The notes beneath the pieces were generated by a model. The model ran no database searches, was not told where the DNA came from, and saw nothing but the letters and a program-made list of their open reading frames with translations. A stretch of 64,000 bases of DNA from Ethanoligenens sp047722935 (GTDB lineage Bacteria; Bacillota; Clostridia; Oscillospirales; Ethanoligenentaceae). Below are positions 45,252 to 54,231 of this stretch, piece after piece. Position numbers and translations under genes: made by a program. Every line of letters starts with the position of its first letter. Position 1 is the stretch's first letter. Where the stretch lies: NCBI GenBank assembly GCA_047722935.1, contig JBDNZS010000004.1:1-64000 (forward strand). Reading direction: 5' to 3'.

Positions 45252-47639
45252 TCAGTCGGTCTGCGTCACAGGCAATGCGTCCTGAAGCGGCTCAAGATAC
45301 AAAATATCCCGAGCTGCCTGTTCCGCACGATGCCGCCAGAGGTGTTTTTCCCGCAGTGCTTCCACACAATGGGCACGCAGCGCCCGCAGACGTTCCGGTT
45401 CGTCAAACAGTGCCGCCACCGCCAGCGCATATTCGCGGGGATTATACGGTGTAACCACCCCGACTCCGTTTTCCCGCACAAAGCGGGCAGCTTCCGTGCA
45501 GTCAGTGCAGACCACCGGCAGCGCGCGCGAAAGATATTCAAACAACTTCACCGGCATACAGAAATCCATGTACCGGTCGGGACGCGATGGATACAACGCC
45601 ACATCGCTTTCCGCATAAAGCGGTGCAAGTGCGGTATCCCCCGAACGGTGCAGGACAGTCAGCCATGTGCGCCCCAGATACGGTTCAAAGAAATCGCCCA
45701 TTTCTTTCTCCCGGCAGACCACGGTGAGATGTACCGGTTTGCGGAGCTCCTCGTTGAGAATTGCAAACGCGTTCAAAAGCATATCCGTTCCATAAAAAGA
45801 GGAAACCCCGCCAACATACAGCGCCTTGCCCGATGGTGCATGAGGCACAACCGGCGTTTCCATTCCGGCGGGCGGAAGCACGGTTTTTCGCGGAAACGCG
45901 AATAAATCCGCCATACTCTGTGTGGGGAAAAACAACACCGTGCAGGTGATCCGAAAGATAAGCAGATCAAACAAGTGCATCAGTGTCAGTCCCCAGCGCT
46001 TAGGACCTTTCACACCCCACCAATCCGCAAATTTCCAATAGGCATCGCGATAAAACAGACCAATGGGTACGCCATTCGCCCAAAGACGCATCAGCAGCAG
46101 ATGGTCGCACAAATTAAAAAACGGCCCGCTCGGCGGTTCCACATAGCAAAAATCCGGTACATTATCCCGCAGTGTGCGCCAGACGCGCCAGACGCGTGCC
46201 CAACGTTCCCGTTTGCGGTTTTGCAGACCGGACAGCACCGTAACCTCATAGCCCAGCCGCCCAAACGCCTGCGCCATCCGTTGGGGACGCACGCTGGAAC
46301 CAGATGCAAAATCTCCGAAATCAATAAAACTGATGAACAGCAGCTTGCGGGCATCGTTGCCTTTGGCGGGCGCACGGCACGGATACAGCACATTCAGGCT
46401 GGCAAAAAACAGACCAAATACCGGCCAGATCGCGGCAATATGCGTCATATCCGCCGAAGCGATACCGATGATAGGCAGTCCGCATACCAGTGCAAAGCAC
46501 AAAGAGGCCAGTGCATTTATGCGAAATGTGCCGCCGCGAAAACGGAAAAAACGCACCGCCATGCAAACCAGCATCAGCACATAGGGCACCCAGACAAGAA
46601 TACCATATTCCGCCAGTAGCTGCAATGTCATGTTATGCACGTTAAACGGTTTGATGCTGCCGCTGAAATACCCCATCAGCATGGCGGCATTTCCAACACC
46701 CACGCCCAGAAAATGGGAGGCCGGTATCATGCGCAGCGAAGCAAACATCAGCATGGTGCGCTCACTGACCGAATGGTTGCTCATGTTGATGGAATTGATT
46801 TCATGGGCAAACACGCTCGCCTTAATCAGCATACTGCCGCCCAGCACCGCAATGGATGCCACGCCAGCCGCCAGCATCCCCACCATTGTGCGGATATATG
46901 GCCGCCCACCCTTTTTGAATGCCATGCAAACAAAAAATGCGACCGCGACCAGACCGATGGCAAAATACAGAATGCGCGGATCGGCATTGAACATAGTGAA
47001 CATCGCCGCGGCAAACAGCACAGTCGCGGCCGCTTTCCCCCCGAACCCGCGCAGTCGTTCGGTCAGGGTATAGGCGGCAAACGGGAAAAACAGAAGGATA
47101 TAGGTGGCGTAATCGTTGGTATTGTTGAAAGTGACATACGGAAAATACAGATCATATGCATTCTTCAAATACAGCTGCTCATTGGACGGATTAAACACAA
47201 AATGACCCGTGAAAATTTCAAACACACCGAAACCGACCACCAGCACGTAGCAGACCGTCAGCACATCCAGAAAACGAAGCAGGTACTTGCGCTCTTTCAA
47301 CGCGCCCGTGATGCACAAAACGCCTGCGATACCGAGCATCTGATACAGAAAAATGCCCCGGGAATAGTTGACGTTCTTTACCCAAAGCAACGACAATGCG
47401 CCATAAATCGCCATCCAGATCAAAACAGCAGCATAAGGGGCTGCATGACCAAGTGGCAATTTGAATCCCCGACGTTTGACACAATAAATCACCAGGCAGA
47501 CGCCAAGCAGTACCAAAATCACGTCTTGCAGGGTCACATTCGCGACCGGCAGGCTGGCATATGCGCTGAACAGCGTCGCCACCGGCAGTAAGTATACCAA
47601 CACCCGCGCGATTTTTTTGAGCGTTTGCATTCGTTTCAT
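45252..47639 (-). CDS. Fusion: O-antigen polymerase/ligase-like membrane domain + glycosyltransferase
   Basis: 795 residues in one open frame. Residues ~1-425 form about ten to twelve membrane segments with the Wzy/WaaL-like pattern, including a large outer loop (about 290-330: SVSERTMLMFASLRMIPASH, FLGVGVG) and WVKNVNYSRGIFLYQMLGI. From about 435 a GT-B glycosyltransferase domain follows (KLLFISFIDFGDFASGSSVR, KALYVGGVSSFYGTDMLLNAF, PSRPDRYMDFCMPVKLFEYL, SRALPVVCTDCTEAARF). The polymerase half should join or transfer lipid-linked repeats outside the cell, the transferase half should act inside. Such fusions are unusual; no frame break is seen. Confidence 0.88.
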   Translation of the reverse strand: MKRMQTLKKIARVLVYLLPVATLFSAYASLPVANVTLQDVILVLLGVCLVIYCVKRRGFKLPLGHAAPYAAVLIWMAIYGALSLLWVKNVNYSRGIFLYQMLGIAGVLCITGALKERKYLLRFLDVLTVCYVLVVGFGVFEIFTGHFVFNPSNEQLYLKNAYDLYFPYVTFNNTNDYATYILLFFPFAAYTLTERLRGFGGKAAATVLFAAAMFTMFNADPRILYFAIGLVAVAFFVCMAFKKGGRPYIRTMVGMLAAGVASIAVLGGSMLIKASVFAHEINSINMSNHSVSERTMLMFASLRMIPASHFLGVGVGNAAMLMGYFSGSIKPFNVHNMTLQLLAEYGILVWVPYVLMLVCMAVRFFRFRGGTFRINALASLCFALVCGLPIIGIASADMTHIAAIWPVFGLFFASLNVLYPCRAPAKGNDARKLLFISFIDFGDFASGSSVRPQRMAQAFGRLGYEVTVLSGLQNRKRERWARVWRVWRTLRDNVPDFCYVEPPSGPFFNLCDHLLLMRLWANGVPIGLFYRDAYWKFADWWGVKGPKRWGLTLMHLFDLLIFRITCTVLFFPTQSMADLFAFPRKTVLPPAGMETPVVPHAPSGKALYVGGVSSFYGTDMLLNAFAILNEELRKPVHLTVVCREKEMGDFFEPYLGRTWLTVLHRSGDTALAPLYAESDVALYPSRPDRYMDFCMPVKLFEYLSRALPVVCTDCTEAARFVRENGVGVVTPYNPREYALAVAALFDEPERLRALRAHCVEALREKHLWRHRAEQAARDILYLEPLQDALPVTQTD

Positions 47640-47661
47640 ATCATGCTCCTGTACATTAGCG

Positions 47662-48087
47662 TCATTGTTCCCGTATGCTTTTGTTGCGATAAATCAAATC
47701 TTTGCGCACGGCAAACCTAATAGATTCCCAAAAACTATTACCGATTACATTGTTCTCGTAGACGACCAGCGCTACCTTGTAGATATTTTCATGCTCCAAC
47801 GCTTTTAATACTGCATTCACAAGTTGCTTCCCTGTTCCTTGTCTCCGACAGGACGGAAGTACTGCTGTATGATATATATAACCTCTTCGACCATCATTGC
47901 CACACAAAATTCCGCCAATTAACTGTCCATCTTGCTGCGCCACAAAGCAGGTGTTGGGATTTCGTTTCAAAAAAAGCTGTATTCCTTTCTGAGAGTCATC
48001 CAAAGTACGAAGACCCATTCCTTCTGTCTTGCTCCAAATATCAAATAAGTCTTGATAATCTGCAATCTGCATTAGTCGAATCTGCAT
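47662..48087 (-). CDS. GNAT-family N-acetyltransferase
   Basis: 141 residues. GNAT acetyl-CoA site RRQGTGKQLVNAVLKALE (R/QxxGxG/A) after the typical beta4 strand YIYHTAVLPSC, and a C-terminal NSFWESIRF. It could acetylate an amino sugar of the polysaccharide or be an unrelated passenger. The gene is visibly more AT-rich than its neighbours, suggesting separate acquisition. GGAAGGACATACC precedes the ATG. Confidence 0.88.
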   Translation of the reverse strand: MQIRLMQIADYQDLFDIWSKTEGMGLRTLDDSQKGIQLFLKRNPNTCFVAQQDGQLIGGILCGNDGRRGYIYHTAVLPSCRRQGTGKQLVNAVLKALEHENIYKVALVVYENNVIGNSFWESIRFAVRKDLIYRNKSIREQ

Positions 48088-48133
48088 GGTATGTCCTTCC
48101 CATCAAAATAATCGGTCCAATAGTATTTCTCAC

Positions 48134-49258
48134 TTATACCCGTTCATATCCATAAACCGCCTTTTGATAAACTTCCCCGATTTGCCGTATGACCGTCGAT
48201 TCGCCAAAGCGCGTGATACAGTCCTCCCGCAGAGTGACGGGGTCAAACGGCCGCTTTATCATTTTGCGCAAACCGTCCGCCAGTGCGTCAATATCCCCCA
48301 CCGGTACCAGCCACCCGTTTTGTCCCGGCACCACAATGCTTTCCGGCCCGCCGCTGCGGGTAGACAGCACCGGCACCCCGCAGGACAGCGCCTCAATCAG
48401 CGACATCCCGAACGTTTCTGCCTCGCTGGCGCTCACCAGACAGTCACAGGCATTATAAAACGCAGGCGTATCCGCATACCGTATTGCACCGCAGAATTCC
48501 ACCCGTCCATCCAGATGCAGGGATACCGCCAATTTACGCAGGTGTCCCATTTCCGACCCGTCGCCCCCGATACGCAGCCGGGCATTTTCCAAATCGGCCT
48601 TGGCAAACGCCCGCAGCAGTACGTCCACCTGTTTGCGCGGGATTAGATTGCCCAACACACCAAACACAAAGCCTTCATGCAAAGCCGGCGCGGGTGAAAG
48701 CCGTGTGGTATCAACCAGATTGGGAATATACGATACGTCGGCGCGAAACTCCCGCATCCGTTCCTGCAATGCGCGGCTAACGCCGATTGCCACCGTTGCA
48801 CCCGCCAATGTGCGCGTGAACTGCTCGCGCAGAACACCGCGCGGTTCTTTCATCAGCCCGGAATAATGTTCGGTGTAAACGAGCGGAAGCCGGTGCTTTT
48901 GGCAGAGCCAGACGGTTTCGACCCCGACACGGCAGGCATGCAGATGCACCACATCCGGTTTGCCCCACGCTTGTTCTGCCTGACGGTAGAGCCGCTCAAG
49001 CATCCATTCCCGCTGCGGCCAACGCCCGCGTTCCCAAAACGGTGTCAGACTGCGGCGGCGGCAGAGCAGCCCCGGCACATCGCCCTGCATTGTGAAAACA
49101 CCTGTGGGCAATCCGCCCAATTTAAAACGCAGGTCAGGGTAAAGCACATGAACGGTATGCCCTGCACGCAGAAGGGCGCGTGCCTGCTCCGTGAAAAACA
49201 CGCCGCCATGCGGATTATCTTCGGTGGCATACCACGAGGGAATCAGAAAAACATTCAC
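48134..49258 (-). CDS. Glycosyltransferase family 4
   Basis: 374 residues, GT-B fold. NVFLIPSWYATEDNPHGGVFF with TEQARALLRAGHTVHVLYPD, VYTEHYSGLMKEPR, GVLGNLIPRKQVDVLLRAFA and the E-x7-E motif in SEAETFGMSLIEALSCGVPVL. Start is GTG at 49258, overlapping the flippase stop by 4 nt (GTGA), so the two are translationally coupled. Confidence 0.92.
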   Translation of the reverse strand: MNVFLIPSWYATEDNPHGGVFFTEQARALLRAGHTVHVLYPDLRFKLGGLPTGVFTMQGDVPGLLCRRRSLTPFWERGRWPQREWMLERLYRQAEQAWGKPDVVHLHACRVGVETVWLCQKHRLPLVYTEHYSGLMKEPRGVLREQFTRTLAGATVAIGVSRALQERMREFRADVSYIPNLVDTTRLSPAPALHEGFVFGVLGNLIPRKQVDVLLRAFAKADLENARLRIGGDGSEMGHLRKLAVSLHLDGRVEFCGAIRYADTPAFYNACDCLVSASEAETFGMSLIEALSCGVPVLSTRSGGPESIVVPGQNGWLVPVGDIDALADGLRKMIKRPFDPVTLREDCITRFGESTVIRQIGEVYQKAVYGYERV

Positions 49259-50610
49259 GGTTCGTCTTCCTCCTCTGGCATATCATGCGCAAACGCCGCC
49301 TGCACACGTATCATTTTTCTACAATAATACCGCAGATAGACCATCCCTGCAAGGGAATAGGCCGAATAAGCTATCAACAACCCCCACGCCGCCCCGTCAA
49401 GCGTGAAGCGGGAAACCAGGATATAACAGAAAACGCCCTGCGCAACCGACGCGAAAAAGGTCACGATCAAATTGAACTTCACTTCGCCCAATGCCGCCAA
49501 AATATTGCCCGTGGTCGCTTTGAATGCGGCATTCACACCATAAGCCGCCCAGAACACCTGCATCACACGGATGGTCTCCGGGCTGTTATAGGCCGGGAAG
49601 AATGTGCGCACCAGCAGAGGTGTCAGCAGTATACCCAGTGGAATCAACACCGCCATCCCGGCAGCCAGCACCAGATAAAGCTTTTTGGATTTTTGCCAGA
49701 CCCACGCGCCGTCCATATAGTGCTTGGCAAAATACGGGAAGACAAACACAATCACCGAAATCGTCATGTATCCCAGCATAGACGGAAGAAGCGAAGCAAT
49801 GCGAAATTCGCCGCGCCGCCCATTCTCCAGCACAAACAGGTTGACAATGGTCATCTCCACGATCGGCATAATCTGGGAAAACAGCGAAGATAACATCTGA
49901 TTTGCGCCGTATTTGACCATTTCTACTTTTTCTTCACGGCGCAGCAGAACCGCCCGCCCTTGAAAAGACGGCATCGCGCGCAGCATATAAAAACCGGCGA
50001 CCAGTGCCACGATATATCCAAGATACCGTCCCGGTACCACGCCCCACACATTCAGAAACAGGGCGAATAAAACCGGGAACACCGCATATCCCACCGAAAA
50101 AACCAGGGAGATACGTCCGTATTCCTTGTTGGCGCAAACGGCACGGAAATAATAGGTCAAGTTATCAAGCAAAAACTGCGCAACAGGCCAGAGCATTAGC
50201 CCTGCCAACAGCTTGGCTTCCAGCGGTTTAATGGGATAGATCCCAAAATGGTTGAGAAGAAACAGAACCACGGCAGCTACGGCAATCAGCACCGCGTCAA
50301 TCAAAAAGCCAAAGCGCAGCCCAAAGAGGAAGCAGGCTTTGCGCTCGCCCGGTTCTTCCCGCACGGCGCAATAACGCAGCAGTGCGTTGGAAATTCCAAA
50401 ATCGTTAAACAGAAGCACATAGTTGATGAACGTATCCGGTACACTGAGCGCGCCATATTGGTTTTTGGTCAGGATATTAGGCAGCAACAGGACGGAAAGA
50501 GCCGACACCAATTTGACCAGCGTGCTGCCCGCGAACACATGCAGAAACCCACGGCGGATGCCCTGTTTAGCAGCCGCCAGCCCGTTTTGTATCTGTGTTT
50601 TTGCGCCCAT
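49255..50610 (-). CDS. Polysaccharide flippase (Wzx-like, MATE/MOP superfamily)
   Basis: 451 residues with about 12 to 14 predicted transmembrane helices and the Wzx/PST-like N-terminus (HVFAGSTLVKLVSALSVLLL, PNILTKNQYGALSV). It should flip undecaprenyl-linked repeat units to the outer face for the Wzy-like polymerase. An inner charged loop (QGRAVLLRREEKVEMVKYG) is typical. GCGAGGGACT precedes the ATG. Confidence 0.9.
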   Translation of the reverse strand: MGAKTQIQNGLAAAKQGIRRGFLHVFAGSTLVKLVSALSVLLLPNILTKNQYGALSVPDTFINYVLLFNDFGISNALLRYCAVREEPGERKACFLFGLRFGFLIDAVLIAVAAVVLFLLNHFGIYPIKPLEAKLLAGLMLWPVAQFLLDNLTYYFRAVCANKEYGRISLVFSVGYAVFPVLFALFLNVWGVVPGRYLGYIVALVAGFYMLRAMPSFQGRAVLLRREEKVEMVKYGANQMLSSLFSQIMPIVEMTIVNLFVLENGRRGEFRIASLLPSMLGYMTISVIVFVFPYFAKHYMDGAWVWQKSKKLYLVLAAGMAVLIPLGILLTPLLVRTFFPAYNSPETIRVMQVFWAAYGVNAAFKATTGNILAALGEVKFNLIVTFFASVAQGVFCYILVSRFTLDGAAWGLLIAYSAYSLAGMVYLRYYCRKMIRVQAAFAHDMPEEEDEP

Positions 50611-50641
50611 AGTCCCTCGCTTTCACCAGCTATCCCGCTTG

Positions 50642-51730
50642 TTAGTCCTTTGCGGTAAACCGTCCGGCAAAATCCATGGTGGAAAGATTCTGAATCGGCA
50701 GGCGCACCGGCGCACCGGTCGCCGCAGACTGATACACCGCCAACACCAGTTCCAATGCGCGGCGGCCGGCCTCCCCGTCCACCAGTGGCGCGCGGTGCTG
50801 CTCGATAGCGTCGATCACATCGGCATACAACGGCGTGTGCCCAAAACCATAGACATTGGGCGGGTCTTCGGTAAATGCCGCCTTGACGGTTTCCGGGTCG
50901 TCCGCGCGGTCGGCAAAACGCCATTCCTCAATGCGGTTGACCGACTTTCCCCCCGCCTTGACCGTGCCGGTTTCCCCAAACAAATAAAGCGTTTCTTCCA
51001 AATTGTGCGGAAAAATATTGGTCGTGCCCTCCAAAAGTCCATAGGAACCATTGGCAAAGCGGATGAGCGCCAGTCCCAGATCTTCCGCCTCAATATACGG
51101 GTGTGCAAGACGGTCGGTATAAGCGGTCACTTCGATTACCTCGTCACCCATCATCCAGCGCAGCAGGTCAATGTTGTGGATGCACTGATTCATCAGTGCG
51201 CCGCCGTCCTGCGCCCATGTACCGCGCCACGGCGCCTGTTCATAATACGATGCGCCGCGGTTCCAGCGGATATGCGCTGCCCCGTGGAAAAGCCGCCCGA
51301 ACCGCCCGGCCTCCAGCGCTTCCCGGATGCGGCGGATGGACTTATTAAAGCGGTTCTGGTGACAGGCGCAGAGGCGCACGTCCGCCTTGTTGGCGGCGGC
51401 AATCAGTGCGTCTGCATCCGCAAGCGAAAGGGCAATCGGTTTTTCGATAATGACGTGGCTGCCCGCACGCACGCAATCGAGCGCAACTGCGGCATGGGTG
51501 CCGCTCGGCGTGGCGACCGCCACCAGATCGGGATGTTCATGTTCCAACATGGCACGATGGTCAGTGTAAAGGTGTACGCCTTGTATCCCAAAGCGCTCCA
51601 ACAGTGCACGGGAAGTCGCCTCATCCCGGTCACAGACCGCCACAAGGCGCAGCTTTTCTGCATTATTCTGCACGGCGGCGATATGATTGGGCGAAATGCG
51701 CCCGCAGCCAATCAAGGCATAGTTCAACAT
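50642..51730 (-). CDS. Gfo/Idh/MocA-family sugar oxidoreductase (WbpB/WlbA-like)
   Basis: 362 residues. N-terminal Rossmann fold ALIGCGRISPNHIAAVQ, EKPIALSLADADALI, and the C-terminal catalytic block CACHQNRFNKSIRRIREALE, WRGTWAQDGGALMNQCIHNIDLLRW (HxxxD type). Such enzymes next to a UDP-GlcNAc 6-dehydrogenase, LbH acyltransferase and 2-epimerase generally oxidise C3 of UDP-GlcNAcA ahead of amination. AGGTGAGGTT precedes the ATG. Confidence 0.9.
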   Translation of the reverse strand: MLNYALIGCGRISPNHIAAVQNNAEKLRLVAVCDRDEATSRALLERFGIQGVHLYTDHRAMLEHEHPDLVAVATPSGTHAAVALDCVRAGSHVIIEKPIALSLADADALIAAANKADVRLCACHQNRFNKSIRRIREALEAGRFGRLFHGAAHIRWNRGASYYEQAPWRGTWAQDGGALMNQCIHNIDLLRWMMGDEVIEVTAYTDRLAHPYIEAEDLGLALIRFANGSYGLLEGTTNIFPHNLEETLYLFGETGTVKAGGKSVNRIEEWRFADRADDPETVKAAFTEDPPNVYGFGHTPLYADVIDAIEQHRAPLVDGEAGRRALELVLAVYQSAATGAPVRLPIQNLSTMDFAGRFTAKD

Positions 51731-51845
51731 AACCTCACCTTTTCTGTTCGCTTTCGATTCGTGCTTTACAAATTGTATTGTATTCCTTAAAAATTACAAA
51801 TAAAGGCGGATATTCGACCGGCAGACAGCTCTTTGGTGAATTTCC

Positions 51846-52340
51846 TCATTCATACAGCCCTTGTGTCAAGTCGCCATCCAAGCACACGACGCGCGGCCAC
51901 TTCCCCGTCCGCATGATGGTCACCGCATTGATATTGCCCAAATGTGCATACAGATGCCGGTACTGTCCCAAAATCAGCGCCATCCGCGTGTATGGACAGC
52001 CCTCCGGTTTCTGTGTCAACGCATCATCCGTCAATGTATCCAAATAATCCACGATTTTGAGGCAAATGGCCGCATGATACCGGCGCAGTTGCTCTTTGGT
52101 CAGCGCATGATCGCTGGTGATATCCAACGAATTCAGTCCCGGTTCGTGAAAATCCGGTTCCACAAACTGAGTGGGGTTGATGAACCAGCGGTCAAGGGAA
52201 TGCAGCAAATGGTACACATGTTTCCAAATGGGCATTTCGCACAGAACCGCGTCCAACACACATGTCTGTAACATCGTGTCCACATTATGCAGCATAACAC
52301 GCGTCTGTTCTTGAATATCTGCTACTAATTCATTGCCCAT
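51846..52340 (-). CDS. DinB/YfiT-like four-helix-bundle protein
   Basis: 164 residues. All-helical with candidate metal-ligand histidines in PIWKHVYHLLHSLDRWF and GQYRHLYAHLGNINAV, the usual DinB pattern. DinB-family members often use a metal for thiol-dependent transfer reactions (bacillithiol/mycothiol transferases); the role here is unknown. Its place inside the exopolysaccharide operon, between the WecB-like and Gfo/Idh/MocA genes, is odd. A second DinB-like gene lies at 59857. Weak ribosome site. Confidence 0.78.
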   Translation of the reverse strand: MGNELVADIQEQTRVMLHNVDTMLQTCVLDAVLCEMPIWKHVYHLLHSLDRWFINPTQFVEPDFHEPGLNSLDITSDHALTKEQLRRYHAAICLKIVDYLDTLTDDALTQKPEGCPYTRMALILGQYRHLYAHLGNINAVTIMRTGKWPRVVCLDGDLTQGLYE

Positions 52341-52378
52341 GGACTATCCCGGCTCCTTTTTATCTGTCAAACCTCGCG

Positions 52379-53467
52379 TTAAGCCAACCTGCCAAGGCTC
52401 TGTGTAATCTTCTCCGCCGCGTGACCGTCGCCATACAGTGCCGGGTGGTCACCAGTCGGTGTAAGGGTGCCCGCCTTTACAAGGATGTCGGCAGTATTGG
52501 CATGCGCCAGCGTATTCCAGCCGCTTTCCACCGTTTCCACCCATTCGGTCTGCTCCCGCACCGTCACACACGGCACCTCCAGCAAATAGGCTTCTTTTTG
52601 CAGACCGCCCGAATCGGTGATGATGCGGCGTGCATGTCCGGCAAGCCAAAGCATATGCAGATACCCCACCGGCTGCACGAAGCGAATGTTATGATAATTT
52701 TCGCGCCGCCAAAGTGTGCGTACCAACCCGATTGTACGCGGATGCACCGGAAAAATGACCGGAACGGGCAGTTGTTCAAATGCCGCAAGGATTTGCGACA
52801 AATTCTGTATACCATCTGTATTTTCTGCACGGTGTATTGTCGCCAGTATCCATTTTTCCTCGATTTCGGGGGAATGAGGGAACAAATCGTCCAATTGGGA
52901 CAGTCCGGTTTCCGCACAGGACTGCTCTGCCAGATCGCGATAATAGTACAGTGCGTCGCACATCACATCGCCGACCATCTCTACGCCTTGTGTGATGCCC
53001 TCATCGTGCAGATGGTCCGCCGCCGTTACGGTGGGTGCGAACAGCAGAGTGGAAATATGGTCGGTCAAAATGCGGTTCTGCTCCTCCGGCATCGTGCGGT
53101 TGAACGAGCGCAGACCGGCCTCGACATGTGCAACTGGGATACAGAGCTTAGAAGCCGCCAACGCACCCGCCAGCGTGGAATTGGTATCCCCATAGACCAG
53201 CACCGCGTCCGGTTTTTCCTGTAGCAAAACGTCTTCTACTTTTGCCAGCATCTCACCGGTCTGCCTGCCATGCGAACCCGAACCGACGCCCAGCGCATAA
53301 TCCGGGTGCGGGATGTGCAGTTCGTCAAAAAACACATCCGACATATTCGCATCGTAATGCTGGCCGGTGTGTACTAGAATCTCTTGATGCGCCTGACGCA
53401 GCACCCGGGACACGGCCGCCGCCTTGATAAACTGCGGGCGCGCGCCAACCACTGTCACGATCTTCAT
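52379..53467 (-). CDS. UDP-N-acetylglucosamine 2-epimerase, non-hydrolysing (WecB/WbpI-like)
   Basis: 362 residues. MKIVTVVGARPQFIKAAAVS, LVHTGQHYDANMSDVFFDEL, VYGDTNSTLAGALAA, VEAGLRSFNRTMPEEQNR, VHPRTIG and the C-terminal CVTVREQTEWVE are the family blocks. It interconverts UDP-GlcNAc and UDP-ManNAc, or, as WbpI, the 2,3-diacetamido uronic acid form. Its ATG overlaps the acyltransferase stop (ATGA) with GGAGAAACAGCC upstream. Confidence 0.95.
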   Translation of the reverse strand: MKIVTVVGARPQFIKAAAVSRVLRQAHQEILVHTGQHYDANMSDVFFDELHIPHPDYALGVGSGSHGRQTGEMLAKVEDVLLQEKPDAVLVYGDTNSTLAGALAASKLCIPVAHVEAGLRSFNRTMPEEQNRILTDHISTLLFAPTVTAADHLHDEGITQGVEMVGDVMCDALYYYRDLAEQSCAETGLSQLDDLFPHSPEIEEKWILATIHRAENTDGIQNLSQILAAFEQLPVPVIFPVHPRTIGLVRTLWRRENYHNIRFVQPVGYLHMLWLAGHARRIITDSGGLQKEAYLLEVPCVTVREQTEWVETVESGWNTLAHANTADILVKAGTLTPTGDHPALYGDGHAAEKITQSLGRLA

Positions 53468-54231
53468 GGCTGTTTCTCCTGCTTCTCCAAACGCTGTTCC
53501 TCCGGTACCGGGCGCAATGTTTTCGCCGGATTGCCCGCAACAATTGTATTGATAGGCACATCCCGCGTAACCACGCTGCCTGCGGCGGCAAAGCCGTCTG
53601 CTTCCACCGTGCGGCCCGGCAAAATAACGGCACCCGCACCGATGCGTCCGCCGTTTTCCACCGTTACGCCTTTGAATGTGGAAAACCGTACTTTGGTACG
53701 TCCTGCGAAATTGTCATTGGATGTAACAACACCGGGAGCGATGAAACAATCATCCCCCAACACGGAATAGGCGGTGAGATATGCTCCCGCCTCGATTTTG
53801 CAGCGTGTGCCGATAGTCACATGGTTTTCTACAGTCGCCGACCGCCCAATAATGGTGCCCTCCCCGACCGTGACATCCTCGCGCACGCTTGCGCCGTCGG
53901 CAACCAGCACGCCCGCAGACAACCGCGCACCCGCATAAACCACCGCGCCGGTACCGAGAATGCAGCCGTTCCCCACCTGCACAGCGGGTTGCTTTGCTCC
54001 GTCAGAGGTGGCGCTCCGCGCCGCTTTAAACGGTTGTTTCCCCACACAAGCGAAGTCGTCGATACGCACATCGTCCCCAACGACAGCCCCCGCATGAATA
54101 ACCGCATGATGCCCAATTACTGTGTTTTTTCCGATATGCGCACCTGCCTCTACCACGCAGTACGCACCCAAAGCTGTGCCCTCTCCGATTATCGCGTCGG
54201 GGCTAACCGCACATTCAAAGCTGCTCGACAT
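53464..54231 (-). CDS. Left-handed beta-helix acyltransferase (WbpD/WlbB-like N-acetyltransferase)
   Basis: 255 residues made mostly of hexapeptide repeats ([LIV]GxxxxIG type, e.g. IGEGTALGAYCVVEAGAHIG, VGDDVRIDDFACVG), with TSNDNFAGRTKVRFSTFKG before the last coils and a C-terminal NTIVAGNPAKTLRPV. It should transfer acetyl from acetyl-CoA to an amino sugar nucleotide. The N-terminal part is longer than WlbB, with an LpxA-like loop. It overlaps the end of the dehydrogenase gene by 17 nt with GGAGG in position. Confidence 0.88.
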   Translation of the reverse strand: MSSSFECAVSPDAIIGEGTALGAYCVVEAGAHIGKNTVIGHHAVIHAGAVVGDDVRIDDFACVGKQPFKAARSATSDGAKQPAVQVGNGCILGTGAVVYAGARLSAGVLVADGASVREDVTVGEGTIIGRSATVENHVTIGTRCKIEAGAYLTAYSVLGDDCFIAPGVVTSNDNFAGRTKVRFSTFKGVTVENGGRIGAGAVILPGRTVEADGFAAAGSVVTRDVPINTIVAGNPAKTLRPVPEEQRLEKQEKQP

